From the NCBI RefSeq assembly GCF_000262245.1, contig NZ_AJSX01000004.1, positions 62,001 to 126,000 of the forward strand: a stretch of DNA of 64,000 bases, in the 5' to 3' direction. The notes beneath the pieces were generated by a model, which ran no database searches, had not been told where the DNA came from, and was given only the letters and a program-made list of their open reading frames with translations. Of this stretch, positions 40,723 through 50,664 are shown in pieces (positions within the stretch are counted from its first letter, which is position 1; each line of letters starts with the position of its first letter). This DNA comes from Pasteurella bettyae CCUG 2042 (GTDB taxonomy: Bacteria; Pseudomonadota; Gammaproteobacteria; Enterobacterales; Pasteurellaceae). The position numbers were made by a program, and so were the translations under genes.

Positions 40723-42732
40723 CTAATCTTTTTTCGCTTTTAATATTCGCTGAGCAAAAATACCTATGCCAGTTACAAAAACGATTAATCCTAAGATTTC
40801 GGCAGTAGTGCCCCAGTTGTCTAAAGATAAGGCTAATGGAGCATCTGAACCGCCAGAGGTGACTGAGGCAGCAATAATAAACGCCATAATTACGCCAATC
40901 AAGCTTTCGCCCACAATTAAACCCGCTGCAAATAACGTGCCGTAGCGTTCAGCTTTTTTCTTAAGTTCGCCAACCGCTTTATTATTGTGTTTTGCATAGT
41001 TTTCAATATGACGATTCATCAACCAGGCCAAAATAGCACCAATCACAATAGGTGCGTTGATTGATGGTGGTAAGTAAATGCCCATTCCCACCGCTAATGC
41101 AGGTAATGCTAAGCGATTAGCACTAGATTTTTTCAATACCATATCAATGATGATTAAAATAATCCCTAAACCGATACCTGAGAAAATATAGTTCCATTCT
41201 AGATTGTGCGAGAAAATCCCGTTGGCAATGGTCATCATTAAAGTGGCTTGTGGTGCAGATAATGCTTGGCTTGCATCCATACCTTCACGAGGCATTGCAC
41301 CAGAAAAGCCATAGGCATGATAGAGGATTTCTAGTACAGGTGCGATCACCAATGCGCCCACGATAACCCCGATAATTAAGGCAAATTGCTGTCTCCAAGG
41401 CGTTGAATCTACTAAATAACCTGTTTTCAAGTCTTGCAAATTATCATTAGAAATCGCAGCAATACAAATTACGATAGAGGCTGTAAAAAGCGTTAATGCA
41501 GTGAGGAATTTCTGACCGTCTGCGCTATCTAATAATCCTGTAGCATTACCGATCAACATTAAGATTAATGAAGTAATAACGACAGAAATAATGCCAATAC
41601 CAGAGATTGGGCTAGAAGATGAACCTACAAGCCCTGCCATATAACCACAAGCAGCCGCTACAAAGAAACCAATCACGAAGGCTAATAAGCTACAAACCAC
41701 GATTAAAATCATTGCTGTAGTAGGTTCGATACCGATAGGTTGCAAGAAACTATAGAGTGCTAACACAATCAAGGCTACGCTGATTAAAGTAATGTAAATC
41801 ATTGCTTTCGGCGATAAATCTTGCGAAGTGCGGTCAGTATTTTTTGCATTTGGATCTCTTAATGCACGAAAGGATTGACGCATTCCTTGAGCCATTGGTT
41901 TCATTAATACTAATAATGTCCAAATCGCAGCAATTCCGATAGTACCAACCCCGATGAAACGAACTTTGGTTTTCCAAATGGTCATCGCATATCCTATCAT
42001 ATCCGCATCAGCGCCCATTGGAGCTGCTGAGGTAAAATAAGGTACGGCAATTCCCCAAGCAAAGAAAATACCCAGTAAAATGGCGATACCACCAACCATT
42101 CCTACTAAATAGCCAGCACCTAATAAGGCTAGTGAAAAGCCCATTGGCACTTGGAAAATGGCATTTTCGCCTTTAAACCATAAGCTAGCACCATCAGCAA
42201 TTAACCGTAAGCCGTTGGTAGCAAACCCCACCACTGCGGCAATTAATCCACCTGTAGCAATTTCCTTTACACCACTACCCGCAGATTCATCATTACCTGC
42301 TTTTAAAATTTCTGCTGCTGCCACACCCTCAGGATAAGGTAAATCACTTTTTACCACCATTGAATGACGCAATGGAATGGTGAAGATCACACCTAAAATA
42401 CCGCCTGAAATACAAATTAACAGTGTTTGCCAAAATGGGAATCCTTGCCAATATCCCATCATTAGCATCGCAGGAATCACAAAAATCACTGAAGACAAGG
42501 TACCCGCAGAAGAAGCCTGCGTTTGTACCATATTATTTTCAAGAATATTTGATCCTTTAAAAAATTTGAGCACCGCCATTGAAATTACGGCAGCAGGAAT
42601 AGAAGAAGCGAAAGTTAATCCAACTTTCAATCCCAAATAGACGTTAGATGCAGTGAAAATCACCGTAATCAACGCCCCCAACAACATTCCTCGTAATGTC
42701 AGTTCTTTTAATGTTGATTGATTATTTAACAT
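40723..42732 (-). CDS. OPT-family oligopeptide or metal-chelate transporter
   Basis: A 669-residue membrane protein with about 15-16 hydrophobic segments. OPT family features are LTLRGMLLGALITVIFTASN and YLGLKVGLTFASSIPAAV at the N-terminus and LPYPEGVAAAEILKAG near residue 140. Bacterial members are little studied; peptides or metal chelates are suggested. It is monocistronic, with 570 bp of gene-free DNA upstream. One uptake signal core is inside (41825-41833). Confidence 0.9.
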   Translation of the reverse strand: MLNNQSTLKELTLRGMLLGALITVIFTASNVYLGLKVGLTFASSIPAAVISMAVLKFFKGSNILENNMVQTQASSAGTLSSVIFVIPAMLMMGYWQGFPFWQTLLICISGGILGVIFTIPLRHSMVVKSDLPYPEGVAAAEILKAGNDESAGSGVKEIATGGLIAAVVGFATNGLRLIADGASLWFKGENAIFQVPMGFSLALLGAGYLVGMVGGIAILLGIFFAWGIAVPYFTSAAPMGADADMIGYAMTIWKTKVRFIGVGTIGIAAIWTLLVLMKPMAQGMRQSFRALRDPNAKNTDRTSQDLSPKAMIYITLISVALIVLALYSFLQPIGIEPTTAMILIVVCSLLAFVIGFFVAAACGYMAGLVGSSSSPISGIGIISVVITSLILMLIGNATGLLDSADGQKFLTALTLFTASIVICIAAISNDNLQDLKTGYLVDSTPWRQQFALIIGVIVGALVIAPVLEILYHAYGFSGAMPREGMDASQALSAPQATLMMTIANGIFSHNLEWNYIFSGIGLGIILIIIDMVLKKSSANRLALPALAVGMGIYLPPSINAPIVIGAILAWLMNRHIENYAKHNNKAVGELKKKAERYGTLFAAGLIVGESLIGVIMAFIIAASVTSGGSDAPLALSLDNWGTTAEILGLIVFVTGIGIFAQRILKAKKD
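41825..41833 (+). repeat. DNA uptake signal in the OPT gene
   Basis: Exact AAGTGCGGT core. Confidence 0.85.
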
Positions 42733-43020
42733 ATCATTCCCTAAGCAATTAAAGTTTATTGGAATATTACTCCCAATTGGGTAAATTTTTTAGCAGTTTT
42801 AATCATATTTATACAATAAAAATGATAACCTTGTTGCATAAAATGAAATTATTGTGCTATTCAAGCATCTCCTACACCCTAAGTTTGCGACTAACTGCCA
42901 ATTTATCAAATGTTAATTTAGTGAAAAATCAGCAAAATGTCATTGTGTTTTCTTTATAAAATAAGGTTAATGATTGGAGTATGTGTTTTTTATCTGTGGA
43001 TGTCAAAATAAAAGTGTCGT

Positions 43021-43092
43021 TGGATTTTGCATAAAATAAAAAAATGACTATACAAAGCTAACAAAATCCATGTGATTAATGTAAGTCATTTT
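43021..43092. repeat. Two interleaved inverted repeats (pseudoknot topology)
   Basis: Pair A is TGGATTTTG (43021-43029) with CAAAATCCA (43062-43070). Pair B is AAAATGACT (43041-43049) with AGTCATTTT (43084-43092). The order A-B-A'-B' is that of an H-type pseudoknot. Both stems are 9 bp and perfect. I do not recognise the element. Confidence 0.5.
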
Positions 43093-43220
43093 CTAGAAAT
43101 GATGAATCAATGAAAAATTGATATTTGTAAAACACTTATTTACTGATTAAGAAACTAACGACCTATTTTATTATCTCAATAAAATAAGGCAGAACAAGAA
43201 AGTTGAAAATTTCCACATAA

Positions 43221-43259
43221 ATTGCACCTAAAACCTAAGGTTTTAATTTTAGGTGCAAT
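43221..43259 (-). terminator. Terminator of cdd
   Basis: Perfect 13-bp arms ATTGCACCTAAAA / TTTTAGGTGCAAT, loop 13, about 44 bases beyond the cdd stop. Confidence 0.65.
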
Positions 43260-43277
43260 CTACTCTTATTTCACCAA

Positions 43278-43286
43278 AAGTGCGGT
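43278..43286 (+). repeat. DNA uptake signal after cdd
   Basis: Exact AAGTGCGGT core. Confidence 0.85.
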
Positions 43287-43302
43287 CAGAAGAATAGAAA
43301 TT

Positions 43303-44193
43303 TTATAGTGAGATATATTCTATCGGTTGTTCTAAATAAGCTTTAGCAAGGCTTTCTGTCATGGTTTTATGGCTTAACCCTGATTTTACTTCAGCCATCA
43401 CAATTCTTGATACTGGAATATTAAAATAGCCTTGTAAACGTTGATAATTTAAAGCCGACTGTAATGGCAAAAAGCTAGGATTAAAAGCTGCGTTCTCAGC
43501 ATAACGTCCCACAATAATTTGCTCACCTATTTGCAATGCCACAGCACTCAATGCTTGACTATAAGGGGCATAAGATTGACTCACTCCCGCTATCACAGCT
43601 TGCACAACAGGATCATCAGAATGCTGTTGAATAGAATGTATTTGCGGATCAAAAAGTACCTTCTCAATATTTAAATCTTTTGGTCCAAAAGCATCAGGCA
43701 AATAACTATGTAATAAATGATTTTGACTATGAGGTAAATGAATTCTCAATTGACTAGCCGTATTCAATTCATTCATAAATTGACGGCAGTGCCCACAAGG
43801 CGTGTAATTTACTACCATATGCATGATAGCTTTTTCTCCTGCAATCCAAGCATGGCTAATCGCACTTTGTTCAGCATGCACAGTTTGTTGCATGGCAGCT
43901 GCAGTAAATTCTTGATTTGCACCAAAATAGAAATTACCTGAAATACCAATCGCAATTGCTCCCACATTAAAATGAGAAATCGGTGTTAATGCGTAACAGG
44001 CAGCAATAGGCAAGCATTGAAGGGCTAAATCTACTGGTTTAATTTGGAATTCGTTACAAAACTTTTGTACCACAGCTTGTGGAATAAGTGCTTTATAATC
44101 TTGTTGTTGAATTTGTTGCACCATCCGTGAAATGATATGACTTTGAGTTTCATTAGCTAACATCGTTAAACGATGCTCAATACAATCCTTCAT
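43303..44193 (-). CDS. cdd: Cytidine deaminase
   Basis: A 296-residue dimeric-type cytidine deaminase converting (deoxy)cytidine to uridine forms. The zinc site is HAEQSA (near residue 106) and PCGHCRQFMNE (near residue 132). FNVGAIAIGISGNFYFGANQ, with the substrate-binding Asn-Glu region, precedes it. The second, inactive domain (about 185-296) is present, as in E. coli Cdd. A CRP-like site lies about 60 bases upstream. Confidence 0.95.
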   Translation of the reverse strand: MKDCIEHRLTMLANETQSHIISRMVQQIQQQDYKALIPQAVVQKFCNEFQIKPVDLALQCLPIAACYALTPISHFNVGAIAIGISGNFYFGANQEFTAAAMQQTVHAEQSAISHAWIAGEKAIMHMVVNYTPCGHCRQFMNELNTASQLRIHLPHSQNHLLHSYLPDAFGPKDLNIEKVLFDPQIHSIQQHSDDPVVQAVIAGVSQSYAPYSQALSAVALQIGEQIIVGRYAENAAFNPSFLPLQSALNYQRLQGYFNIPVSRIVMAEVKSGLSHKTMTESLAKAYLEQPIEYISL

Positions 44194-44252
44194 CTGACTC
44201 TCCTTAGTTTTCGCTTAAGATCACATTATAGAATATTCAAATATAAGCTGTC

Positions 44253-44268
44253 CGTGATCAAGATCCAA
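44253..44268. promoter_or_regulatory. CRP-like site upstream of cdd
   Basis: CGTGA-TCAAGA-TCCAA: 4/5 and 3/5 half-sites. E. coli cdd is CRP/CytR-controlled, which makes it plausible, but the match is modest. Confidence 0.3.
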
Positions 44269-44290
44269 GTTATTAAAATTTTTAATAAAA

Positions 44291-44317
44291 AGACCGCACT
44301 TTTTATTTATGCGGTCT
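44291..44317 (-). terminator. Terminator of rhlB built on an uptake signal
   Basis: AGACCGCA / TGCGGTCT stem, one arm being part of an exact uptake signal (44293-44301); a TTTTTATT run follows on the minus strand. 6 bases beyond the rhlB stop. Confidence 0.8.
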
Positions 44318-44322
44318 GAATG

Positions 44323-45579
44323 TTAAGCACGTTTTTTAAAATTTTTCTGCGAACTTCGATGATTTCGTTGCGCTATTGATGCTGAATTTTTTAATCGATA
44401 AGGCTTAGGTAAATCTTGCAGTAAAGATTCTGGATCATATTGACTCACTGGAATTCTATGACCAATATAGTCTTCAATCGCAGGTAAATTCATCGCATAT
44501 TCCTCACAAGCAAAACTAATAGAAATACCGCTCTCCCCTGCTCGCCCAGTTCGTCCTATGCGATGAACATAATCTTCACGATCATCAGGCAAATCATAAT
44601 TAAATACATGCGTCACATCTGGAATATGCAATCCTCTGGCGGCAACATCAGTGGCAACCAAAATATCAAGTGCTCCCTCAGTAAATTGCGTTAACAATGA
44701 AAGTCGTTTTTTTTGGGCGACATCACCTGTCAATAGCCCCACACGATGACCATCTGCCGCTAAATACCCCCAAATACGCTCACACTGATGTTTCGTATTA
44801 GCAAAAATAATGCAACGTTCTGGCCATTCTTCTTCCAATAAGGTAAGCAATAATGGAATTTTGTCATGATTAGAAGGATAAAATAATTCCTCTTTAATCC
44901 GATAACCTGTTTTTTGACGAGGTTCAATTTCCACATATTCAGGATTATTCATATCTTCGAAAGCAAGCTCCCTTACTTTATAAGAGAGTGTCGCAGAAAA
45001 TAATAAAGTTAAACGCTGTTTTGGTGATGGACATTTACGTACTAAATAACGAATATCTTTAATAAATCCGAGATCAAACATACGATCTGCTTCATCTAAC
45101 ACCACAACTTGAATATGCCGTAATGAAATAATATTTTGTTTCACATAATCAATAATACGTCCTGTGGTTCCAATAATAATATCAGCACCTGCTTCAATAT
45201 CCTTCAGCTGTTTATCATAACCATCACCACCATAAGCTAACGCAGTTTTTAAACCTGTGGTTTTTACTAAACGCTCTGCATCATGTGCAATCTGTACCGC
45301 AAGCTCTCGAGTAGGTGCCAAAATTAAAGCACGAGGTTGTTTTTCGACATTATTAGGATGTTTGAGTAAATGATGAAATGTCGCGGTTAAAAACGCTATC
45401 GTTTTACCCGTTCCTGTTTGTGCTTGACCTGCTACATCTTTCCCATTAAGTGAAAGAGGAAGAGAAAGAGCCTGAATTGGCGTACAAAATTCAAATCCGT
45501 TGCAAGTTAATGCCTCTAATACTTGAGGATGAAGTGGTAAATCAGCAAAACGGGTTTGAGTAAGATGATCTGTTGACAT
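44323..45579 (-). CDS. rhlB: ATP-dependent RNA helicase RhlB
   Basis: A 418-residue DEAD-box helicase that unwinds RNA for the RNA degradosome. Q motif [14 protein letters not shown], Walker [21 protein letters not shown] ([10 protein letters not shown]), SAT, and C-terminal [12 protein letters not shown] and [10 protein letters not shown] are all present. The basic tail ([13 protein letters not shown]) fits RhlB. Divergent from rho, an arrangement also found in E. coli (rhlB near trxA-rho). Confidence 0.93.
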   Translation of the reverse strand: MSTDHLTQTRFADLPLHPQVLEALTCNGFEFCTPIQALSLPLSLNGKDVAGQAQTGTGKTIAFLTATFHHLLKHPNNVEKQPRALILAPTRELAVQIAHDAERLVKTTGLKTALAYGGDGYDKQLKDIEAGADIIIGTTGRIIDYVKQNIISLRHIQVVVLDEADRMFDLGFIKDIRYLVRKCPSPKQRLTLLFSATLSYKVRELAFEDMNNPEYVEIEPRQKTGYRIKEELFYPSNHDKIPLLLTLLEEEWPERCIIFANTKHQCERIWGYLAADGHRVGLLTGDVAQKKRLSLLTQFTEGALDILVATDVAARGLHIPDVTHVFNYDLPDDREDYVHRIGRTGRAGESGISISFACEEYAMNLPAIEDYIGHRIPVSQYDPESLLQDLPKPYRLKNSASIAQRNHRSSQKNFKKRA

Positions 45580-45647
45580 AAATAATCTATTCTTATAAAA
45601 AAATGAGCCCTAAGAATAACACGAACCATAAAATTCCTCAAAAAATG

Positions 45648-45656
45648 ACCGCACTT
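45648..45656 (-). repeat. DNA uptake signal between rhlB and rho
   Basis: Exact ACCGCACTT followed by TTCT. Confidence 0.85.
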
Positions 45657-45796
45657 TTCTAAGATTTTTAATCAAAAACTAGACACTGTGTGCATTTAGT
45701 GGTAACTTTATGCCCATTCCAAACCACCGCACAGAAATAAATAATGCGGACAATTCAAAAAACTCAACGAAAAATCCAATCAAAAACGCTTAAATT

Positions 45797-47059
45797 ATGC
45801 ATTTGACAGAACTAAAAAATACACCTGTGTCTGAATTAGTGGCACTTGGTGAAGGACAAATGGGCTTAGAAAATCTAGCTCGCTTACGTAAACAAGACAT
45901 CGTATTTGCAATCTTAAAACAACATGCCAAAAGTGGCGAAGATATTTTTGGAGGTGGCGTTTTAGAAATCTTACCTGATGGTTTCGGTTTCTTACGTTCA
46001 GCTGATAGTTCATATCTTGCTGGTCCAGATGATATTTATGTTTCTCCAAGCCAAATCCGTCGTTTTAATTTACAAACTGGTGACAAAATTGAAGGGAAAA
46101 TCCGTCCACCTAAAGAAGGTGAACGTTATTTTGCACTTTTAAAAGTCGATCAAGTCAATGACGATAAACCTGAAGTTTCTCGTAGTAAAATTCTTTTTGA
46201 AAACTTAACTCCATTACATGCGAATTCTCGTTTACGAATGGAACGAGGTAACGGTTCAACCGAAGACTTAACTGCTCGTATTTTAGATTTAGCATCGCCA
46301 ATCGGTAAAGGTCAACGTGGTCTAATTGTGGCCCCACCTAAAGCGGGTAAAACAATGTTGCTACAAAATATTGCACAAAGCATTACTCATAACTATCCAG
46401 AATGTGAGTTAATTGTGTTACTAATTGATGAACGTCCAGAAGAAGTGACTGAGATGCAACGCTCAGTAAAAGGTGAGGTGATTGCTTCTACCTTTGATGA
46501 ACCTGCTTCTCGTCATGTGCAAGTTGCCGAAATGGTTATTGAAAAAGCCAAACGCTCTGTTGAACACAAAAAAGATGTTGTCATTTTATTAGACTCAATT
46601 ACACGTTTAGCACGTGCTTATAATACTGTGACACCTGCTTCAGGGAAAATTTTATCAGGCGGGGTTGATGCTAATGCATTGCATCGTCCTAAACGCTTCT
46701 TCGGGGCTGCTCGTAACGTAGAAGAAGGTGGAAGCTTAACCATTATTGCGACAGCACTTGTAGATACAGGATCAAAAATGGATGAAGTTATCTTTGAAGA
46801 GTTCAAAGGTACGGGTAATATGGAATTACATTTATCCCGCAAAATTGCTGAAAAACGTGTTTTCCCAGCCATTGATTTCAACCGTTCTGGTACTCGTAAA
46901 GAAGACTTACTCACTACACCAGACGAGTTACAAAAAATGTGGATTTTACGTAAAATTCTTAACCCAATGGGTGAAGTGGAAGCAATGGAATTCCTTATTG
47001 ATAAACTCATGGTCGCGAAAACTAACGAAGAATTCTTTGAGATAATGAAACGCTCATAA
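45797..47059 (+). CDS. rho: Transcription termination factor Rho
   Basis: A 420-residue hexameric RNA helicase that ends transcription. It has an N-terminal helix bundle, the primary RNA-binding OB fold ([20 protein letters not shown], about residues 60-80), Walker [15 protein letters not shown] (near residue 180), Walker [18 protein letters not shown] and the Q/R loops ([19 protein letters not shown]). The leader from 45580 is over 200 bases, consistent with rho autoregulation. Confidence 0.98.
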   Translation: MHLTELKNTPVSELVALGEGQMGLENLARLRKQDIVFAILKQHAKSGEDIFGGGVLEILPDGFGFLRSADSSYLAGPDDIYVSPSQIRRFNLQTGDKIEGKIRPPKEGERYFALLKVDQVNDDKPEVSRSKILFENLTPLHANSRLRMERGNGSTEDLTARILDLASPIGKGQRGLIVAPPKAGKTMLLQNIAQSITHNYPECELIVLLIDERPEEVTEMQRSVKGEVIASTFDEPASRHVQVAEMVIEKAKRSVEHKKDVVILLDSITRLARAYNTVTPASGKILSGGVDANALHRPKRFFGAARNVEEGGSLTIIATALVDTGSKMDEVIFEEFKGTGNMELHLSRKIAEKRVFPAIDFNRSGTRKEDLLTTPDELQKMWILRKILNPMGEVEAMEFLIDKLMVAKTNEEFFEIMKRS

Positions 47060-47075
47060 AATTTTTCTAAAATTC

Positions 47076-47084
47076 ACCGCACTT
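47076..47084 (-). repeat. DNA uptake signal after rho
   Basis: Exact ACCGCACTT abutting the rho terminator. Confidence 0.85.
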
Positions 47085-47086
47085 TT

Positions 47087-47108
47087 AAGGACGCTCTTTA
47101 GCGTCCTT
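47087..47108 (+). terminator. Terminator of rho
   Basis: AAGGACGCT-CTTT-AGCGTCCTT followed by TGTTTTTATT. Confidence 0.9.
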
Positions 47109-47131
47109 TGTTTTTATTGATATGCATAAAA

Positions 47132-47155
47132 AAAGCAGGTAAACATACCTGCTTT
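47132..47155 (-). terminator. Terminator of bamD
   Basis: AAAGCAGGTA-AACA-TACCTGCTTT; a TTTTTTATGC run follows on the minus strand, 23 bases beyond the bamD stop. Confidence 0.9.
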
Positions 47156-47177
47156 ATGAGTTTAGTTATCAAAGCTA

Positions 47178-48002
47178 CTATTCTGCTTTTTCAGATGTTT
47201 TGCTACCAAAAGGTAACCAAGATGGTAATTTTAAGAAAGGCTCATCTGGTTTTTCAACTTCTTTAATCACACGACCTTGATTGGCTTGAACTAAAGTGGC
47301 TGCTTGATTTGCTAATTGGGTTAAACCTAATTTTTCATAAGATTCTTGTAACAACGGCAAAGCTTCTAAAGTGGCTTGAGTATCAGGGTAAGTTCTGACC
47401 ATACCTGTAATACGATTTGAAGTAGCCACCCAAGCTTGACGTTTTGCATAAAACTTAGCAACGGCTAATTCATGACGTGCTAAACGGTCTTTAATATAAG
47501 CCATACGAGCTAATGCATCAGGTGTATATGGGCTATTAGGGAAGTTTTGCACTAAGGTTTGGAAGTTACTAAACGCCGTTTTCATTGAAGTATTTTCACG
47601 AGTAGAGCGATCTACACCGAAGAAATCTTGGAATAAGTTATCTCCTAACGCACTATTGGTTAAAGCTGCCATATAAAGCACATAATCTAAATGTTGGCTA
47701 TGGGGATAACGATTTAAAAAGCGATCTGCGGTAACTAAGGTTTTTGTATAATCCTGTGTTTTATAGCTTGCATAAATTAAATTTAATTCAGCTTGTTCAC
47801 TATAAGATCCACCAGGAAAACGTGCATCAACAGCTTCTAGATAACGGGTTGCTTGGCTATAATTACCATCTTGTAAATATTCCTTCCCCATTGTAAATAA
47901 TTGTTGTTCGGAGGCTTGTTCAACAGGTGTCTCTGAACTTGAACATGCTGTGATCACAAATGCACTTAAAGCGATCGAAGCCAGTGATTTAAAATTACGC
48001 AT
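47178..48002 (-). CDS. bamD: Outer membrane assembly lipoprotein BamD
   Basis: A 274-residue lipoprotein of the BAM complex that folds outer-membrane proteins. The lipobox is FVITAC-SSSE (cysteine at residue 20). Five TPR-like repeats span about residues 30-245, including LFTMGKEYLQDGNYSQATRYLE, RFPGGSYSEQAELNLIYA and NFPNSPYTPDALARMAYI. It was named ComL in Neisseria/Haemophilus work. Divergent from rluD, as in E. coli. Confidence 0.95.
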   Translation of the reverse strand: MRNFKSLASIALSAFVITACSSSETPVEQASEQQLFTMGKEYLQDGNYSQATRYLEAVDARFPGGSYSEQAELNLIYASYKTQDYTKTLVTADRFLNRYPHSQHLDYVLYMAALTNSALGDNLFQDFFGVDRSTRENTSMKTAFSNFQTLVQNFPNSPYTPDALARMAYIKDRLARHELAVAKFYAKRQAWVATSNRITGMVRTYPDTQATLEALPLLQESYEKLGLTQLANQAATLVQANQGRVIKEVEKPDEPFLKLPSWLPFGSKTSEKAE

Positions 48003-48129
48003 AGCGGCTATAATCCTTTTTTCAGTATAAATATTTAGTGTTGTGCGTTACAATGCACCCAAAATAATTTTGTTATTGTATAGAACATTATAAAATAAGC
48101 AAACTTGAATTAGTGGATTTTTAATATTT

Positions 48130-49104
48130 ATGGCACAAATTACTATGACGGCTGAAGTTCAGCTACATCAAATGGGACAACGTTTAGACCAAACTCTTGC
48201 AGAATTGTTCCCTGATTATTCTCGCTCCCGCTTAAAAACTTGGATCGAAGAGGATCTTGTTTCAGTGAATGGAAAAATCATAAATGTGCCTCGAGAAAAG
48301 ATGTTTGGTGGTGAGCAAATTGAAATTACGGTAGAAATTGAAGATGAAACCCGTTTTGAACCACAAAATTTACCTTTGAATATTGTTTATGAAGATGATG
48401 ATATTTTAGTCATTAATAAACCCAAAGATTTTGTAGTACACCCTGGTGCTGGTAATCCTAATGGTACGGTTCTTAATGCTTTGCTTTACCATTATCCACA
48501 AATTGCGGAGGTACCACGTGCGGGAATTGTGCATCGCCTCGACAAAGATACAACAGGTTTAATGGTAGTTGCGAAAACGATTCCAGCACAAACCCAATTA
48601 GTTCGAGCATTACAAAAGCGTAAAATAACCCGAGAATATGAAGCTATTGCCTTTGGAATTATGACAAAAGGTGGTACGGTAGATGAACCTATGGCACGCC
48701 ATCCGACTAAACGGACTTTAATGGCTGTACATCCTATGGGAAAACCAGCCATAACACATTATCGTATTATGGAACATTTTCGTAACTATACTCGCTTACG
48801 TTTACGACTTGAAACTGGACGCACCCACCAAATTAGAGTACATATGGCACATATCGCTCATCCATTACTGGGCGATCAAACTTATGGAGGTCGTCCACGT
48901 CCGCCGAAAAATGCCAGTGAAGAATTTATGACAGTAATGCGAAATTTCCAACGTCAGGCCTTACATGCAGTGATGTTACGTTTAGAACATCCAATTACTG
49001 GAGAACTAATGGAATGGCACGCACCATTGCCAGATGATTTTGTTGAGTTAGTTAATGCTTTAAAAGCAGACTACCAACTTCATAAAGATGAATTAGATTA
49101 TTAG
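48130..49104 (+). CDS. rluD: 23S rRNA pseudouridine(1911/1915/1917) synthase
   Basis: A 324-residue enzyme acting on helix 69. An S4 domain (about residues 18-75; RLDQTLAELFPDYSRSRLK) precedes the RluA-type catalytic domain with GIVHRLDKDTTGLMVVAK (catalytic aspartate), LRLETGRTHQIRVHM and the C-terminal RQALHAVMLRLEHP. Its substrate U1915 is further methylated by RlmH, also in this window. Followed closely by pgeF. Confidence 0.96.
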   Translation: MAQITMTAEVQLHQMGQRLDQTLAELFPDYSRSRLKTWIEEDLVSVNGKIINVPREKMFGGEQIEITVEIEDETRFEPQNLPLNIVYEDDDILVINKPKDFVVHPGAGNPNGTVLNALLYHYPQIAEVPRAGIVHRLDKDTTGLMVVAKTIPAQTQLVRALQKRKITREYEAIAFGIMTKGGTVDEPMARHPTKRTLMAVHPMGKPAITHYRIMEHFRNYTRLRLRLETGRTHQIRVHMAHIAHPLLGDQTYGGRPRPPKNASEEFMTVMRNFQRQALHAVMLRLEHPITGELMEWHAPLPDDFVELVNALKADYQLHKDELDY

Positions 49105-49114
49105 GTTAGTGATT

Positions 49115-49852
49115 ATGATACAACGGATTTCACCAAATTGGTCTGTACCAAATAATGTTCATGGATTCTCCACCACACGCCAAGGTGGAGTAAGCCAAGT
49201 ACCTTATGAGAGTTTCAACTTAGGTAATCACGTAGGCGATAATCCAGAAGATGTCAAAACAAATCGTCAACTATTAGTAGAAAAATTTGGCTTACCTCAA
49301 TTGCCTATTTTCTTGACTCAAACTCATAGTACAAGAGTAATTACCTTACCTTATAAAGGAGATAACCTTGATGCTGATGCAGTTTATACCAATCAGCCAA
49401 ATCAAATTTGTTTAGTCATGACCGCAGATTGTCTCCCAGTCTTATTTACCAATAAACAAGGAACCGAAGTTGCGTCTGCCCATGCTGGCTGGCGTGGGCT
49501 ATGTGATGGCATTCTAGAAGAAACGATTAAATGTTTTCAATGCCCCCGTAATGAAATTATTGCTTGGTTTGGCCCTGCAATTGGTCCTAAGGCTTTCCAA
49601 GTAGGTCAAGATGTTGTGGATCAATTTGTGGCAAAAGATACTCAAGCACAAGATGCATTTGTTAATGACACCACGAGAAAAGGAAAATTCTTAGGGAATT
49701 TATATCAAATAGCTCGTCAGCGTTTAGATAAAATGGGGGTAACTCATATTTATGGTGGAGAACACTGCACTTATACTGAAGCAGAGCAATTTTTTTCATT
49801 TCGCCGTGATGTAAATACTGGCAGAATGGCAACATTAATTTGGTTTGAATAA
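49115..49852 (+). CDS. pgeF: Purine nucleoside/peptidoglycan editing factor of the YfiH (laccase-domain) family
   Basis: A 245-residue Cu-oxidase_4/YfiH protein. The zinc-binding histidines and cysteine are in LTQTHSTRV, MTADCLPVLF and SAHAGWRGL. In E. coli it removes L-Ser wrongly placed in peptidoglycan precursors; related proteins act on purine nucleosides, so the reaction here is not fixed. It follows rluD at once. ATG 49115 suits the ribosome site best; an in-frame GTG lies at 49109. Confidence 0.9.
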   Translation: MIQRISPNWSVPNNVHGFSTTRQGGVSQVPYESFNLGNHVGDNPEDVKTNRQLLVEKFGLPQLPIFLTQTHSTRVITLPYKGDNLDADAVYTNQPNQICLVMTADCLPVLFTNKQGTEVASAHAGWRGLCDGILEETIKCFQCPRNEIIAWFGPAIGPKAFQVGQDVVDQFVAKDTQAQDAFVNDTTRKGKFLGNLYQIARQRLDKMGVTHIYGGEHCTYTEAEQFFSFRRDVNTGRMATLIWFE

Positions 49853-49879
49853 TCAAAATTATCAAACCCTTAATAATAA

Positions 49880-49920
49880 AAAAGTGCGGTTAAAATTTTC
49901 TAAAATTACACCGCACTTTT
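49880..49920. terminator. Paired uptake signals, bidirectional terminator
   Basis: AAAAGTGCGGT / ACCGCACTTTT between the convergent pgeF and plsY genes. Confidence 0.85.
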
Positions 49921-49933
49921 GCTTTCTTTATCA

Positions 49934-50557
49934 CTATTTTGGTGGTTCAGACTCAGCCACTTTCTTTTTAAATTTACTCCACACCTTATCTTCTTGACCA
50001 CGCCATAAACGTTGAATATTTTCATGATGACGATACACTAGCAAACAACACACAAGAGCGACAGGAAAAGTAAATTCAGGTCGGAACCACCATACAAAAA
50101 ATGGGGTTAATAAAGCAGCTAAAACTGCACTTAAAGAAGAATAACCACTGAATAAAAAAACCAATAGCCAAGTTGATAGCATAGCACCTGCAACCCCCCA
50201 GCCAATAGGTGCTATGGCACCAAATGCCGTAGCGACCCCTTTACCACCTTTAAATTTAAAATAAATTGGAAAAATATGCCCCAAACAAGCACTAAGAGCA
50301 ACCATTCCTAATTCAAAAGGCGTCAATCCTAAACGATAGCCCAACCAAACAGGCAACATTCCTTTTAACACATCAAAAATGAGAACTGCAAGAGCAGCCC
50401 AACGCCCACCAATTCTTAAGACATTAGTTGCCCCTGGATTATTTGAACCATTTTTACGAGGATCTGGCAATCCTGCAAGGCGACAAATCAGAATTGCACT
50501 GGAAATAGAACCAATTAAATAGGTTACTAGCATATAAAAAATGGCAAAATAACTCAT
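49934..50557 (-). CDS. plsY: Glycerol-3-phosphate acyltransferase PlsY
   Basis: A 207-residue inner-membrane enzyme that transfers acyl from acyl-phosphate to glycerol-3-phosphate, the first step of phospholipid synthesis. The three family motifs are [26 protein letters not shown] and [21 protein letters not shown]. About five to six membrane segments. Divergent from folB, as in E. coli ygiH/folB. Confidence 0.95.
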   Translation of the reverse strand: MSYFAIFYMLVTYLIGSISSAILICRLAGLPDPRKNGSNNPGATNVLRIGGRWAALAVLIFDVLKGMLPVWLGYRLGLTPFELGMVALSACLGHIFPIYFKFKGGKGVATAFGAIAPIGWGVAGAMLSTWLLVFLFSGYSSLSAVLAALLTPFFVWWFRPEFTFPVALVCCLLVYRHHENIQRLWRGQEDKVWSKFKKKVAESEPPK

Positions 50558-50664
50558 AAATTCACCTTAGAAAGTCAATTTCCTATTAAAAATTATTCGT
50601 TTATTCTACCTAAACTTGATAGCATATAGCTAATAATATTTGATTAAAATCGCAAAGGAAATTT

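Larger units (their letters stand above)
42733..43302. other. Gene-free region between the OPT gene and cdd
   Basis: 570 bp without a credible gene. It holds a palindrome TTACTCCCAATTGGGTAA near the OPT start (about 42768-42785), two interleaved inverted repeats (43021-43092), a TATTTTATT/AATAAAATA hairpin (43164-43186), the cdd terminator (43221-43259) and one uptake signal. Much longer than most gaps in this window, so an unannotated RNA is possible. Confidence 0.6.

Noticed and set aside
42759-42959. 66-codon frame in the OPT-cdd gap
   Set aside because: No ribosome site, no recognisable family and an amino acid composition typical of translated AT-rich DNA.
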